Shown: one piece after another, positions 14,486 through 22,491 of the stretch
Layout: each line of letters begins with the position of its first letter
Position numbering within the stretch: the first letter of the stretch is position 1
Notes under the pieces: model-generated
Told to the model about the DNA's origin: nothing
The model's input: the letters and a program-made list of their open reading frames with translations, nothing else
Databases searched by the model: none
Position numbers and translations under genes: made by a program
DNA from: SIG607 sp045537575
GTDB taxonomy: Bacteria; Bacillota; Clostridia; Oscillospirales; Acutalibacteraceae
Direction of reading: 5' to 3'
Length of the DNA stretch: 26,405 nt
Assembly (NCBI GenBank): GCA_045537575.1
Contig: JAZSPU010000027.1
Span: 1 to 26,405, forward strand

Positions 14486-14513
14486 AAAAGGACTTGGAAT
14501 TCCAAGTCCTTTT
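14486..14513. terminator. Perfect 28-base palindromic bidirectional terminator
   Basis: AAAAGGACTTGGAA is followed directly by its exact reverse complement, with A-rich and T-rich flanks. It lies between the convergent phosphoesterase and DUF11 genes and serves both. Confidence 0.9.
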
Positions 14514-14518
14514 ATTTA

Positions 14519-15373
14519 TTAAATTGTGCCTTCTACAATAAGTGTAGCAATACCGGGGGTAAGAATAAATTCGCCTGTAGTTTCATCCTGAGTATAGGTT
14601 GCCGCAGGAACGGTGATGTTAGAGGGAATGGTTGTAAATAAACCGGTCACTTCATTATAGTTGTAGTTTACGCCTTCTGTCCAACTTTGTCCGTTGAAGG
14701 TAACAATAAGGTCGGTTAAAATCGGATTAAAGGTATCACTTATAACCGCATCATCGGTAGCTACTATTGCCTCATTTCCTGTGTTCTGTATAGTGAAGGT
14801 ATAGGTTACACGGTCATTATCCACTACCTGAGAGGGTGTTATAGATTTCGAAATTGAAAGCTGAGCGGAGCTCTCGGATTCAATAGTGTCTGTTGCAGTC
14901 GCGGGAGTATTTATACCGTCGCCGCTTACAGTAACGGTATTGGTGATTGTACCGTCTTCTTGTGGGTTGGCAAAATTGTTGACAACAGCCTGATAAATAA
15001 TAATCGCGTTACTGTCGGAAGGAATGTTTATTCCCGTAATGCTAAGGGGCGGACCTGCCGTGACGGTGGGAGCAGGCACAAGTACACCGTTTACATAGTA
15101 TAAAAGAGAGTCTTGGGCATAGGTCAGGGGATAAACGGTAGCGTCATCAAAATCATAACCGCCTAAATCGTCTGTTAAAGTAAGACCGTTAAGGGTAGTG
15201 TTACCTGTATTGCGAAGCGCCACAACGTAGGTTACCCTATCGCCTATAGAATAATTTTCTTCAACCGAGGTCTTGGTCGCTGTTAGTACGTCCAGTATTT
15301 CTCCTACTGCAATATTGGAATTTGTGCTTATTCCGTTATAGGTTAAGGTTGCCTGATTAGTAAAGATAGCCAT
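14519..15373 (-). CDS. DUF11-type repeat protein
   Basis: This 284-residue protein consists of two DUF11-like beta-sandwich repeats. The first covers about residues 27-165 (GDRVTYVVALRNTGNTTLNG, then LTLTDDLG). The second covers about 171-284 (DRVTYTFTIQNTGNEAIVA, then AVISDTFNP). DUF11 domains are usually parts of large extracellular Gram-positive proteins. Here there is no signal peptide, sortase motif or membrane anchor; the protein starts directly with MAIFTNQATLTYNG. It is rich in Thr, Asn, Val and Ile and almost lacks Cys and Lys. It could be secreted by a leaderless route, be a spore or coat component, or be cytoplasmic; none of these is shown. It is a monocistronic gene with a GGAGG ribosome binding site, followed by a perfect palindromic terminator. 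Confidence 0.85.
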   Translation of the reverse strand: MAIFTNQATLTYNGISTNSNIAVGEILDVLTATKTSVEENYSIGDRVTYVVALRNTGNTTLNGLTLTDDLGGYDFDDATVYPLTYAQDSLLYYVNGVLVPAPTVTAGPPLSITGINIPSDSNAIIIYQAVVNNFANPQEDGTITNTVTVSGDGINTPATATDTIESESSAQLSISKSITPSQVVDNDRVTYTFTIQNTGNEAIVATDDAVISDTFNPILTDLIVTFNGQSWTEGVNYNYNEVTGLFTTIPSNITVPAATYTQDETTGEFILTPGIATLIVEGTI

Positions 15374-15485
15374 AATATTCCTCCTTTTTAATATATTACC
15401 GATTTAAAGTCGGTAGTATATTTTATGAAGGAAGGTAAAGACTTGTCACAAAAGCTTTTAGAAAGCAATTTTAAACTTCTGATTT

Positions 15486-17303
15486 TTAAGATTGCATGGT
15501 TTTTAAATTGTAAAATTCGCCTTTTTTAGCCATAAGTTCTTCATAGTTGCCGAATTCTACACATCTACCCTCGCGAATAACCGCAATTTTATCGGCATTT
15601 TTAATAGTGGATAGTCGATGAGCAACAATAAAGGTGGTTCGGTCTTTGGTAAGATGCTCTATTGCTTTCTGAATTTCCGCTTCCGATACGCTGTCCAGTG
15701 CGCTGGTGGCTTCGTCAAAAATAATTACTTTAGGATCGCGGATAATAGCTCTTGCTATGGCAATTCTTTGCTTTTGTCCACCCGAAAGCTTATCTCCGTG
15801 TTCACCTACACTTGTGTTAACCCCTTTGGGCAACTTTTCAATAACACTAGTAAGCTGAGCGGCTTCGATAACCTCGTTAAGCCTTTCCTTTGAAATTCTT
15901 GGATTGCCGTAGGTAATATTTTCTTTTACGGTTCCCGAGAACAGAATGGTTTTTTGAGGAACTACTGACAAAAAGCGGCGGTAACTGTGAAGGTCAATGT
16001 TTTTTACATTTTCTCCGTCAATAAATATATCGCCGCGAGAAACGTTGTAAAAACCTGTAACAAGGCTTATTATAGTGCTTTTTCCCGAACCTGATTCTCC
16101 CACAAGAGCTATAGTTTCGCCTTTTTTAATCTTAAGATTAAGTCCGTTTAAAACGGGAGACTGGTCATCATATTTAAAGAATACGTTTTTGAATTCGTAT
16201 TCTCCGTCAAGCTTTTTGAGTTTAAGCTTTCCTTTGTTGTTTTCCACATCTCCGGCAGAAAGAATTTCACCGATAGAATTTACCGATTCAAGTCCTTTTG
16301 AAAGAATTGGTAGAATCGAAATAATGCTGTTGACATGACCTAAAAGGGTGGTGAAATATGATTGGTACAAAGTGATGTCACCGATGTTTTTTATTACGCC
16401 TTTAAAGGCAAGATAACCGGTGAAGAATAGACATACAATTTGGGCAAGTGACATAAATACCCATACTACAGAACCGAAAAGACTTTGAATAAAGTCAAGG
16501 TTATAGCCCTTTTGTGCGGCATCGGTTACCTCGTTGGTGATTTTCTTTATTTCCTTGTCTTCCAGCGCATGAGCGCGGGTTACGGGTACGAGCTCAAGCA
16601 TATCAATAACGCTTGAACTTGTACTTTCCATCGTTTTTCTGAATTCAGAGTTTTTCTCTCTCATAGGCTTTTTGAATTTTGCAATAAGAAAAGCAAAGAA
16701 GGGAACGCAAACAAGGAACATCAAAAATACGGGAATGCTTTTATTAAGTATAATGATAAGGGTGATGCTCATATCTAAAATAATGCGAAGGATTACGTTG
16801 AAAATCTGAGAAGAAAGGGCTTCGACACCTTCAACGTCACGCATTACCTTGGACTGAATTTTACCGGTTGGCATATCTTTGTGAAAACCGATAGAGAGCT
16901 GTTGAAGCTTTCGTACCATAGCGCCTCTGAGTATTGCCTCGACCTTTCGCTTCGCTTTACTGAAAAAGTGCGAGTGAATCATATGAGTGGGAATATTCTG
17001 CACAAGCACGATAAACGCTATAACAAAATCTACAATGAGGTGCCGCATAGCATTAGGCGGCATAGATATAATGGTGTTGATAACGTCAGCAGTAATAAGC
17101 GGTATTACCCATACGGGCAATTGCTTTACAGCAAAAAAGAAAGACGAGATCAACAGATTTTTGTAGTCACCTTTATAAATTCCGAAAAGGATGCGAAGTC
17201 CTTTACCGTTATGCTGTCGGTAACATTCAATAATCTGTTCTTCCCGTCGTAGAATCTCTGTACTGCTTAAAATTTTCTTTGATTTGTTTGTTTTCTTACT
17301 CAT
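15486..17303 (-). CDS. ABC transporter, fused permease and ATPase (exporter type)
   Basis: The product of 605 residues has an exporter-type six-helix membrane domain (about residues 45-330) followed by a nucleotide-binding domain (about 350-600). The latter has Walker A GESGSGKST, Q-loop VPQKTILFSG, signature LSGGQKQR, Walker B VIIFDEATSALD and the switch histidine in AHRLST. These half-transporters work as homo- or heterodimers and export lipids, peptides or drugs; the substrate is unknown. A second half-transporter is not adjacent, so a homodimer is likely. The ATG at 17303 is chosen over the GTG at 17312 because AGGAG lies at proper spacing only for the ATG. It has its own promoter at 17391-17419. 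Confidence 0.93.
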   Translation of the reverse strand: MSKKTNKSKKILSSTEILRREEQIIECYRQHNGKGLRILFGIYKGDYKNLLISSFFFAVKQLPVWVIPLITADVINTIISMPPNAMRHLIVDFVIAFIVLVQNIPTHMIHSHFFSKAKRKVEAILRGAMVRKLQQLSIGFHKDMPTGKIQSKVMRDVEGVEALSSQIFNVILRIILDMSITLIIILNKSIPVFLMFLVCVPFFAFLIAKFKKPMREKNSEFRKTMESTSSSVIDMLELVPVTRAHALEDKEIKKITNEVTDAAQKGYNLDFIQSLFGSVVWVFMSLAQIVCLFFTGYLAFKGVIKNIGDITLYQSYFTTLLGHVNSIISILPILSKGLESVNSIGEILSAGDVENNKGKLKLKKLDGEYEFKNVFFKYDDQSPVLNGLNLKIKKGETIALVGESGSGKSTIISLVTGFYNVSRGDIFIDGENVKNIDLHSYRRFLSVVPQKTILFSGTVKENITYGNPRISKERLNEVIEAAQLTSVIEKLPKGVNTSVGEHGDKLSGGQKQRIAIARAIIRDPKVIIFDEATSALDSVSEAEIQKAIEHLTKDRTTFIVAHRLSTIKNADKIAVIREGRCVEFGNYEELMAKKGEFYNLKTMQS

Positions 17304-17390
17304 ACAAATCACACTCCTGTGTAGGAAAAAAGAGGCTATTAAATTTTATGATCCTATAAAATGAAGAAACTTTAATTTATCTTCAAGGAC

Positions 17391-17419
17391 TTTATAACAC
17401 AATGAAAATTAAAAGTCAA
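17391..17419 (-). promoter_or_regulatory. Promoter of the ABC transporter gene
   Basis: On the minus strand TTGACT (17414-17419) and TATAAA (17391-17396) are 17 bases apart, with a TG extension before the -10 box. Confidence 0.8.
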
Positions 17420-17424
17420 TATGT

Positions 17425-17463
17425 TTTTTAAAAAAATAAAGGATTTTGCGTAATGCAAAATCC
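17425..17463 (-). terminator. Terminator after the DtxR-type regulator gene
   Basis: The stem AGGATTTTGC / GCAAAATCCT (17440-17463) is followed on the minus strand by a T-rich run. It separates the regulator from the ABC transporter gene. Confidence 0.85.
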
Positions 17464-17467
17464 TAAA

Positions 17468-17830
17468 TTAATTTTCTATAGATTTTTTTATTGCCCTAAG
17501 GGTAGTATCGCTTATATCGTGTTCGATTTTACAGGCGTCTTCTGCTGCCGTTTCCTTATCTACACCCAGCTTTACGAGAAACTTGGTAATTACGGTGTGT
17601 CTTTCATATATCTTTTCGGCGATGGCTTTTCCTTCTTCTGTAAGGGATAAATAGCCTTCGCTATCCATCTCAACAAAGCCGCCGTTTTTTAAAAGTCCTA
17701 CCGCACGGCTTACGCTTGGCTTTGAGAAACCTCTGTATTCAACCACATCAATAGAACGAACTTTTTTAAGTTTTTTTGAAAGGATATAAATAGATTCAAG
17801 ATACATTTCTCCCGATTCTTTCAGGTTCAT
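17468..17830 (-). CDS. DtxR/MntR-family metal-dependent regulator
   Basis: The 120-residue protein has the DtxR/MntR layout: an N-terminal winged helix (about residues 5-62) with SGEMYLESIYIL and the recognition helix region GFSKPSVSRAVGLL, then a dimerisation and metal-binding part with IYERHTVITKFLVKLGV and EDACKIEHDIS, whose Glu and His residues match family metal ligands. There is no C-terminal SH3-like domain, as in MntR. Such proteins sense Mn2+ or Fe2+ and repress metal uptake genes. Its targets are not visible. It has a promoter at 17858-17886 and a GGAGGGAAG ribosome binding site. The adjacent ABC exporter is transcribed separately. Confidence 0.9.
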   Translation of the reverse strand: MNLKESGEMYLESIYILSKKLKKVRSIDVVEYRGFSKPSVSRAVGLLKNGGFVEMDSEGYLSLTEEGKAIAEKIYERHTVITKFLVKLGVDKETAAEDACKIEHDISDTTLRAIKKSIEN

Positions 17831-17857
17831 AACTTCCCTCCGTTCTTTCTTCTTTTA

Positions 17858-17886
17858 ATATTACCACATTTTAATAAAAAAAGCAA
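17858..17886 (-). promoter_or_regulatory. Promoter of the DtxR-type regulator gene
   Basis: On the minus strand TTGCTT (17881-17886) and TAATAT (17858-17863) are 17 bases apart, shortly upstream of the start codon. Confidence 0.55.
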
Positions 17887-18021
17887 GAAAAGGCATTTTA
17901 AAAAAATATTAATTTGCGAATGCAAGGAGACAATAAAAAAAGAGGTTATACTAAATCTGTGTAAAAAGTCGATTTTTACCACAATATGTAATAAAATGTG
18001 CGGGTTTTAGATAAATATAAT

Positions 18022-18050
18022 TTGACAAAGATAGTGCCTGGGTGTATAAT
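18022..18050 (+). promoter_or_regulatory. Strong promoter of murA
   Basis: Consensus TTGACA (18022-18027) and TATAAT (18045-18050) are 17 bases apart, leaving an untranslated leader of about 75 bases before the GTG start. The rest of 17890-18132 shows nothing else. Confidence 0.92.
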
Positions 18051-18132
18051 AGCCTTTGGAGTAGTGTTTCTTTTGCTGCTTCAATTTTAAAACGTTACCA
18101 TTTAAAATGTGAAAATAAACGGAGAGAAATCA

Positions 18133-19389
18133 GTGGAAAAGTATGTTATAGAGGGCGGTAAAGCTTTAAAGGGCGAAGTACATATAAGCGGCGCAAAAAA
18201 TGCTGCCGTAGCAATACTCCCTGCGGTTTTACTGGCTGATGAACCCTGCATAGTTGAAAATCTCCCCGACATTTCTGATGTCAGTTTGTTACTTAGAAGT
18301 ATGACTACCCTTGGCGCAAAGGTTGAGATGATTGATGCAAATACCGCAAAAATCGATCCAACCGGTGTTAAATCTCATATTGTAACAAAGGATATGAGTA
18401 GCGGTATGCGTGCTTCCAGTTATTTTCTGGGTGCTCTTTTGGGCCGTTTCGGTAAAGCAAAGGTGGCGCCTCCCGGCGGTTGCGACTTCGGTGTAAGACC
18501 TATTGATCAGCACATAAAAGGCTTTGAAGCTATGGGCGCCAAAGTGGTGTGCGAAAATGATATGGTGGTTTGCCGAGCCGATGAATTAAAGGGCAATTAT
18601 ATTTATCTTGATATGGTTACCGTAGGTGCTACCATCAATATTATGCTTGCCGCTGCTAAAGCAAAGGGTATGACTGTCATTGAAAATGCCGCAAGAGAGC
18701 CTCATATAGTTGACCTTGCCAACTTCCTTAACTCAATGGGCGCAAATATTATGGGCGCAGGTACTAACGTTATTAAAATACGCGGTGTTGAAAAACTTAA
18801 AGGCGTTACTTATAGTATAATTCCCGATCAGATTGAAGCAGGCACTTATCTTGTTGCCGCTGCAGCAACGGGCGGTGACGTTACTATCACCAACGTAACC
18901 CCGAAGCACCTTGAATCCATAGTTGCAAAGCTTATTGAAGCAGGTGCAACCGTTGAACAGTTTGACGAAGCGGTTCGCGTAAAAATGGAAAGACGTCCCC
19001 GTCGCTGTCAGGTTAAAACAATGCCTCATCCGGGATTTCCTACCGATATGCAGCCTCAAATGGCAACCTTGCTTACCATTGCCGAGGGCGAAAGTACTGT
19101 AATTGAAGGCGTGTGGGACAATCGTTTCCGCTATATTGATGAGCTTAAGAAAATGGGCGCTGACGTTCGTGTTGAAGGTAAACGCGCTATTATAAACGGG
19201 AAAGATTCACTTATTCCTGCCGTGGTAAATGCTACTGATTTAAGAGCAGGCGCTGCGATGGTTATTGCAGGACTTATGGCTCCGGGAAAAACTGTGGTGC
19301 AGAATATTGAGTATATTGACCGCGGATATGAGGATCTTGTAGAGAAAATGATGAGTCTCGGCGGTGTTATCCGCAGAATTTCAGAATAA
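18133..19389 (+). CDS. murA: UDP-N-acetylglucosamine 1-carboxyvinyltransferase
   Basis: MurA transfers enolpyruvate from phosphoenolpyruvate to UDP-N-acetylglucosamine, the first committed step of peptidoglycan synthesis, in the cytoplasm. The 418-residue product has the EPSP-synthase-type double inside-out barrel. It shows the substrate-binding Lys-Asn in SGAKNAAVAILPA, the active-site Cys in PPGGCDFGVRPIDQHIKG, and conserved FPTDMQPQMATLL and DLRAGAAMVIAGL segments. The catalytic cysteine is present, so fosfomycin sensitivity is expected. I choose the GTG at 18133 because GGAGAG lies just upstream and the N-terminus then matches the family (EKYVIEGGKALKGEV); the GTG at 18109 would add eight atypical residues. 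A terminator follows the gene. Confidence 0.95.
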   Translation: MEKYVIEGGKALKGEVHISGAKNAAVAILPAVLLADEPCIVENLPDISDVSLLLRSMTTLGAKVEMIDANTAKIDPTGVKSHIVTKDMSSGMRASSYFLGALLGRFGKAKVAPPGGCDFGVRPIDQHIKGFEAMGAKVVCENDMVVCRADELKGNYIYLDMVTVGATINIMLAAAKAKGMTVIENAAREPHIVDLANFLNSMGANIMGAGTNVIKIRGVEKLKGVTYSIIPDQIEAGTYLVAAAATGGDVTITNVTPKHLESIVAKLIEAGATVEQFDEAVRVKMERRPRRCQVKTMPHPGFPTDMQPQMATLLTIAEGESTVIEGVWDNRFRYIDELKKMGADVRVEGKRAIINGKDSLIPAVVNATDLRAGAAMVIAGLMAPGKTVVQNIEYIDRGYEDLVEKMMSLGGVIRRISE

Positions 19390-19392
19390 TTT

Positions 19393-19418
19393 AAAGGGAG
19401 GTTTTTCCTCCCTTTATT
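19393..19418 (+). terminator. Terminator after murA
   Basis: AAAGGGAGG pairs with CCTCCCTTT across a short T-rich loop, followed by a weak T/A run. Confidence 0.7.
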
Positions 19419-19447
19419 ATATATATGTAAGAAGGGAATGAAAAAAA

Positions 19448-20236
19448 TTGGCGAAACTTTGCCCGCTTTTTAGTGGGAGTAAGGCTAACTGCACATATAT
19501 TTCGGGAAATGACGGCGCATTGCTTATAGATGCAGGCGCTTCTTGCTCTGCTATACTTAAATCCTTAGATGCAATCGGTGAAAATCTTGAAAGAATACGT
19601 GCCATACTTATTACCCATGAGCACACCGACCATATAAGAGGTCTTAAAACCCTTCTTAAAAAACTAAACATTCCCGTTATGGCTTCTAAAGAAACCCTTG
19701 AAGCTCTGGTTAATATGAACGTTTTGAGTGATGACAATAAAATCGTTGCTCTTGACAATGGTATTTACGAAAGTGAAGTTGGTAAAATAATAAGATTTGA
19801 AACCATGCACGATTGCGAAGGCTCCAGCGGATACAGAATTGAATTAGGCGCAGAGAGTACGGCGGCGGTGTGTACCGACCTCGGTGTTGTAACGCCGTCG
19901 GTAAGAGAAGTTCTTCAAGGTTGCAGTACGGTGCTTTTGGAATCAAATCATGATTTAAGAATGTTGCAAAGCGGCCCATATCCTCCTGAACTGAAAATAA
20001 GAATTGCAGGGGAAAGGGGACATCTTTCCAATGCCGCGGCTGCTTGCGAGCTTGTTTCTCTTTTAAAAAGCGGAACAAAACGTTTTGTGCTTGGACATCT
20101 TAGCGAAAATAATAATCTTCCTGCTCTCGCATTAAGAACAAGTGAATCGGCTCTTATTGATGCAGGGGCAAAAAAAGGCGTTGATTATACCTTGTTTTGC
20201 GCGTTAAGAGAAAACGGGGAAGCGGTATATTTTTAA
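19448..20236 (+). CDS. Metallo-beta-lactamase-fold hydrolase, WalJ/YycJ type
   Basis: The 262-residue protein has the metallo-beta-lactamase-fold metal site THEHTDHIRG (H-x-H-x-D-H) around residues 56-65 and further ligand regions in the ETMHDCEGSSG, CTDLG and LGHLSENN segments. The opening CPLFSGSKANCTYI and overall length match the YycJ/WalJ group, which has been linked to cell-wall control and DNA processing in Firmicutes; its substrate is not settled. The start is a TTG preceded by GAAGGG, which is plausible but less certain than an ATG. It lies after murA, separated by a terminator. The usual WalK/WalR neighbours are not in the window. Confidence 0.88.
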   Translation: MAKLCPLFSGSKANCTYISGNDGALLIDAGASCSAILKSLDAIGENLERIRAILITHEHTDHIRGLKTLLKKLNIPVMASKETLEALVNMNVLSDDNKIVALDNGIYESEVGKIIRFETMHDCEGSSGYRIELGAESTAAVCTDLGVVTPSVREVLQGCSTVLLESNHDLRMLQSGPYPPELKIRIAGERGHLSNAAAACELVSLLKSGTKRFVLGHLSENNNLPALALRTSESALIDAGAKKGVDYTLFCALRENGEAVYF

Positions 20237-20262
20237 AAAATTTCAATTATTGAAAAAAAGGC

Positions 20263-20291
20263 TTGACCGAGTGTACATTTTGTGTTATAAT
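20263..20291 (+). promoter_or_regulatory. Promoter of the rpmG-secE-nusG-rplK-rplA cluster
   Basis: TTGACC (20263-20268) and TATAAT (20286-20291) are 17 bases apart, with a TG extension before the -10 box. It is a strong promoter, as expected for translation genes. Confidence 0.92.
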
Positions 20292-20297
20292 TGCTGT

Positions 20298-20470
20298 ACC
20301 TCTAAGGAGTCTTTTTTTTTGTTTGGACTCTATTCTGTAAAGGTCTTCGTCTTTCGGAGTGCTTGCTTTTCGTATGGCGACATAATACGAAAGGACCGTG
20401 GCGTGACTTAACTGAGGGAGGCGTTTACTGCGTATTCGCAGCAAAAAAATATTTCCGTAAAGCGGGAGGT
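20298..20470 (+). promoter_or_regulatory. Long structured 5' leader before rpmG
   Basis: About 180 untranslated bases separate the promoter from rpmG. They contain a run of ten Ts (20311-20320) inside a weak GAGTC / GACTC hairpin, a longer irregular stem pairing GGTCTTCGT (20342) with ACGAAAGGACC (20387), and the hairpin CTGCG-TATT-CGCAG (20428-20441). No tRNA and no known riboswitch is recognised. It may be an attenuation or autoregulatory leader; this is inference. Confidence 0.45.
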
Positions 20471-20476
20471 GCCGTT

Positions 20477-20626
20477 ATGAGAGTAAAAATCACACTCGCT
20501 TGTACTGAGTGCAAGCAGCGCAATTACAACACAATGAAAAACAAGAAGAACGATCCGGATAGACTTGAGATGAACAAGTATTGCAAGTTCTGCAGAAAGC
20601 ACACCGTTCATAAGGAAACCAAATAA
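20477..20626 (+). CDS. rpmG: Ribosomal protein L33 (bL33)
   Basis: This 49-residue protein of the large ribosomal subunit has the bL33 pattern RVKITLACTECKQRNYNT followed by a second cysteine pair in KYCKFCRKH. The CxxC and CxxC pairs form a zinc ribbon, so this is the zinc-binding (C+) form. The start follows GGGAGGT. It lies directly before secE and nusG, its classical position in Firmicutes. Confidence 0.95.
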   Translation: MRVKITLACTECKQRNYNTMKNKKNDPDRLEMNKYCKFCRKHTVHKETK

Positions 20627-20638
20627 GGAGAGCTGAAT

Positions 20639-21325
20639 ATGATGAAAATTGTCAATAAGGCTTGTCAGGTTTTAGCTACTGTTTGCGGTATTGCCGCATT
20701 GGTTTTCTTCTTCTTTAATTTCGCCAGTCTCACCACAAATGATGCAGGCGTTTTATCCGTAAGCGGTCTTCAAATGGGATTCGGTTCTGAAGTAATCGAA
20801 GGAACAAAAATCGCTAAAAGCGCAGATGTTCTTTTCTGTTTTCTTCTTTCCATCCTTGGCGTAGCTCTTTCGGTATTCACATTCTTTTCTAAATCTAAAG
20901 GCTTAAAGTATTTTGCTTCCGGCATTAATGCTACGGTTGCAATATATATGCTTGTTATTGCCCTTAGCAATCCTTGGAAGTTTGTTGATACCCGTCCGTT
21001 CGTTGCAACCGGCGTAGAGTACACTCCTTTCGTTCTTATAGTTTCCTTGGTTATGTTTGCCGCACTTATTTTCAGTGTTGCTCATTTCCTCGTTGACGAC
21101 TATATTGAAGTTCTTGAATCTAAAGGCTCTAAGAAGTTCCTTTTAAAGAGAATTCTTCAGTTCTTCAAAGATTATAAGAGCGAATGTAAGAAGATTGTTT
21201 GGCCCGGACTCAAAGAAGTTCTTAAAAACACCGGTATAGTATTGGTTATGTTTATCGTAATCGGTGCGATAATTTGGCTCGTTGACTTTGGTCTTGGTAC
21301 TTTACTTGAAAGTATCTGGAAATAA
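20639..21325 (+). CDS. secE: SecE translocase subunit with a large N-terminal membrane extension
   Basis: The C-terminal 60 residues (about 168-228) are a clear SecE: an amphipathic helix FLKRILQFFKDYKSECKKIV, the conserved VWPGLKEVLKNT segment, and one transmembrane helix (IVLVMFIVIGAIIWLVDFGL). SecE clamps SecY in the protein-export channel. Typical single-helix SecE proteins are about 60-80 residues, but this frame has 228. The extra 165 residues hold about four hydrophobic segments (roughly 7-30, 62-83, 90-109 and 128-150) and resemble no family I recognise. The frame is uninterrupted, with AAGGAG eight bases before the ATG, and no internal ribosome binding site was obvious before the SecE part. 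I therefore read it as a genuine fusion or extended SecE. Confidence 0.88.
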   Translation: MMKIVNKACQVLATVCGIAALVFFFFNFASLTTNDAGVLSVSGLQMGFGSEVIEGTKIAKSADVLFCFLLSILGVALSVFTFFSKSKGLKYFASGINATVAIYMLVIALSNPWKFVDTRPFVATGVEYTPFVLIVSLVMFAALIFSVAHFLVDDYIEVLESKGSKKFLLKRILQFFKDYKSECKKIVWPGLKEVLKNTGIVLVMFIVIGAIIWLVDFGLGTLLESIWK

Positions 21326-21336
21326 GGAGAACCAAT

Positions 21337-21858
21337 ATGTCTGAACAAGCAAAATGGTATGTAATACAGACCATGTCGGGTTACGAAAATAAGGTTGCTA
21401 CCGACCTTGCAACTATGGTTGAAAACCGTAAAATGCAGGATTTAATCGTGGATATTAAAATCCCTACCGAAAAGGTAACAGAGGTTAAGGATGATAAGGT
21501 ACGCGAGGTAGAACGCAAGATTTTCCCCGGTTATGTTCTTATTAAAATGATCGTTACTAACGATTCCTGGTACGTAGTACGTAATATTCACGGCTGTACC
21601 GGATTTGTAGGTCCCGAAGCTAAACCCGTACCCCTCACTGAAGAGGAGGTTGCAGCCCTCGGCGTTGAGAAGCACAGCGTAGAGGTTGGTTACAATGTGG
21701 GTGACCGCGTTGTTATTGTCAGCGGACCTCTTAAAGACTTCGCAGGCGTTGTTAAAGAAATTAATGTCGCAGATAACAGCGTTAGCGTAGGAATTGATGC
21801 GTTCGGCAGAGAAACACTTGCCGAGCTTGAGCTGGATCAGATTGTTCTGGCTGACTAA
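21337..21858 (+). CDS. nusG: Transcription elongation/antitermination factor NusG
   Basis: The 173-residue protein has the NGN domain (WYVIQTMSGYENKVATDL at the N-terminus, then IFPGYVLIKM and WYVVRNIHGCTGFVG) and a C-terminal KOW domain (VGDRVVIVSGPLKDFAGVVK). NusG binds RNA polymerase, modulates pausing and couples transcription with translation. It begins 11 bases after the secE stop with an AAGGAG ribosome binding site, so the two are cotranscribed. Confidence 0.97.
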   Translation: MSEQAKWYVIQTMSGYENKVATDLATMVENRKMQDLIVDIKIPTEKVTEVKDDKVREVERKIFPGYVLIKMIVTNDSWYVVRNIHGCTGFVGPEAKPVPLTEEEVAALGVEKHSVEVGYNVGDRVVIVSGPLKDFAGVVKEINVADNSVSVGIDAFGRETLAELELDQIVLAD

Positions 21859-21863
21859 TTAAG

Positions 21864-22000
21864 GTAATAATACGGTTTTTCCGTTTATTATGCGGCTGTC
21901 TCGCCGCGGACACCTTGTTGGTGTCGCAAGTGGGAGGAGCATAAATTCTTTTAAGATGCTCCGCCAAGTGTAAATAAACACTGTTACCACAATTTTGGAG
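21864..22000 (+). promoter_or_regulatory. Structured leader before rplK, possible L1-binding site
   Basis: The intergenic region holds several hairpins: AATAATACGG with CCGTTTATT, GCGGC-TGTCTC-GCCGC, GACACC-TTGT-TGGTGTC and GGAGCAT with ATGCTCC. The last follows GTGGGAGG, which also occurs between rplK and rplA (22445). L1 is known to repress its own operon by binding an mRNA mimic of its 23S rRNA site, so these are candidate sites. No terminator-like T-run is present. Confidence 0.4.
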
Positions 22001-22009
22001 GTGCAAAAA

Positions 22010-22435
22010 ATGGCTCAAAAAATTATAGGCTACATTAAATTGCAGATCCCCGCAGGTAAAGCAACTCCTGCCCCCCCGGTAGGTCCTGCTCTGGGTCAGC
22101 ACGGTGTAAACATTATGGCTTTCACCAAGGAGTTCAATGAACGCACAAAGAATGATATGGGACTTATTATCCCTGTTGTAATCACTGTTTACGCAGACCA
22201 TTCTTTCAGCTTCATTACAAAGACTCCTCCTGCCGCTGTTCTTATTAAGAAGGCTTGCGGTATTGAATCCGCATCCGGCACACCTAACAAAACTAAGGTT
22301 GCCAAAATCACCAGCGAGCAGATTAGAAAAATCGCAGAAACAAAAATGCCCGACCTTAATGCTGCAAGCATTGAATCCGCTATGAGTATGATAGCTGGTA
22401 CCGCACGTAGCATGGGCGTAGAAGTAGTCGATTGA
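22010..22435 (+). CDS. rplK: Ribosomal protein L11 (uL11)
   Basis: The 141-residue product has the L11 N-terminal motif YIKLQIPAGKATPAPPVGPA followed by LGQHGVNIMAFTKEFN, and a C-terminal RNA-binding domain ending in ARSMGVEVVD. It forms the GTPase-associated centre with 23S rRNA and is needed for the stringent response and factor binding. The ATG at 22010 is chosen because GGAGGT precedes it; the TTG at 21995 lies in that ribosome binding site. Confidence 0.97.
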   Translation: MAQKIIGYIKLQIPAGKATPAPPVGPALGQHGVNIMAFTKEFNERTKNDMGLIIPVVITVYADHSFSFITKTPPAAVLIKKACGIESASGTPNKTKVAKITSEQIRKIAETKMPDLNAASIESAMSMIAGTARSMGVEVVD

Positions 22436-22443
22436 TTCTCTCT

Positions 22444-22473
22444 CGTGGGAGGAAATTTCCGATTTAACCACTT
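22444..22473 (+). promoter_or_regulatory. Candidate L1-binding element between rplK and rplA
   Basis: CGTGGGAGGAAATTTCCGAT is followed by TTAACCAC, so GTGG can pair with CCAC around an internal loop and GGAAATTTCC can fold on itself. The GTGGGAGG start repeats the rplK leader. The role is inferred from known L1 autoregulation. Confidence 0.4.
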
Positions 22474-22491
22474 ATTGGGAGGTAAAATAAA

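Noticed and set aside
20292..20476. A tRNA gene before rpmG/secE, as in some bacteria
   Set aside because: No cloverleaf with TTCRANNC and a suitable anticodon loop could be formed; only hairpins without tRNA consensus were found.
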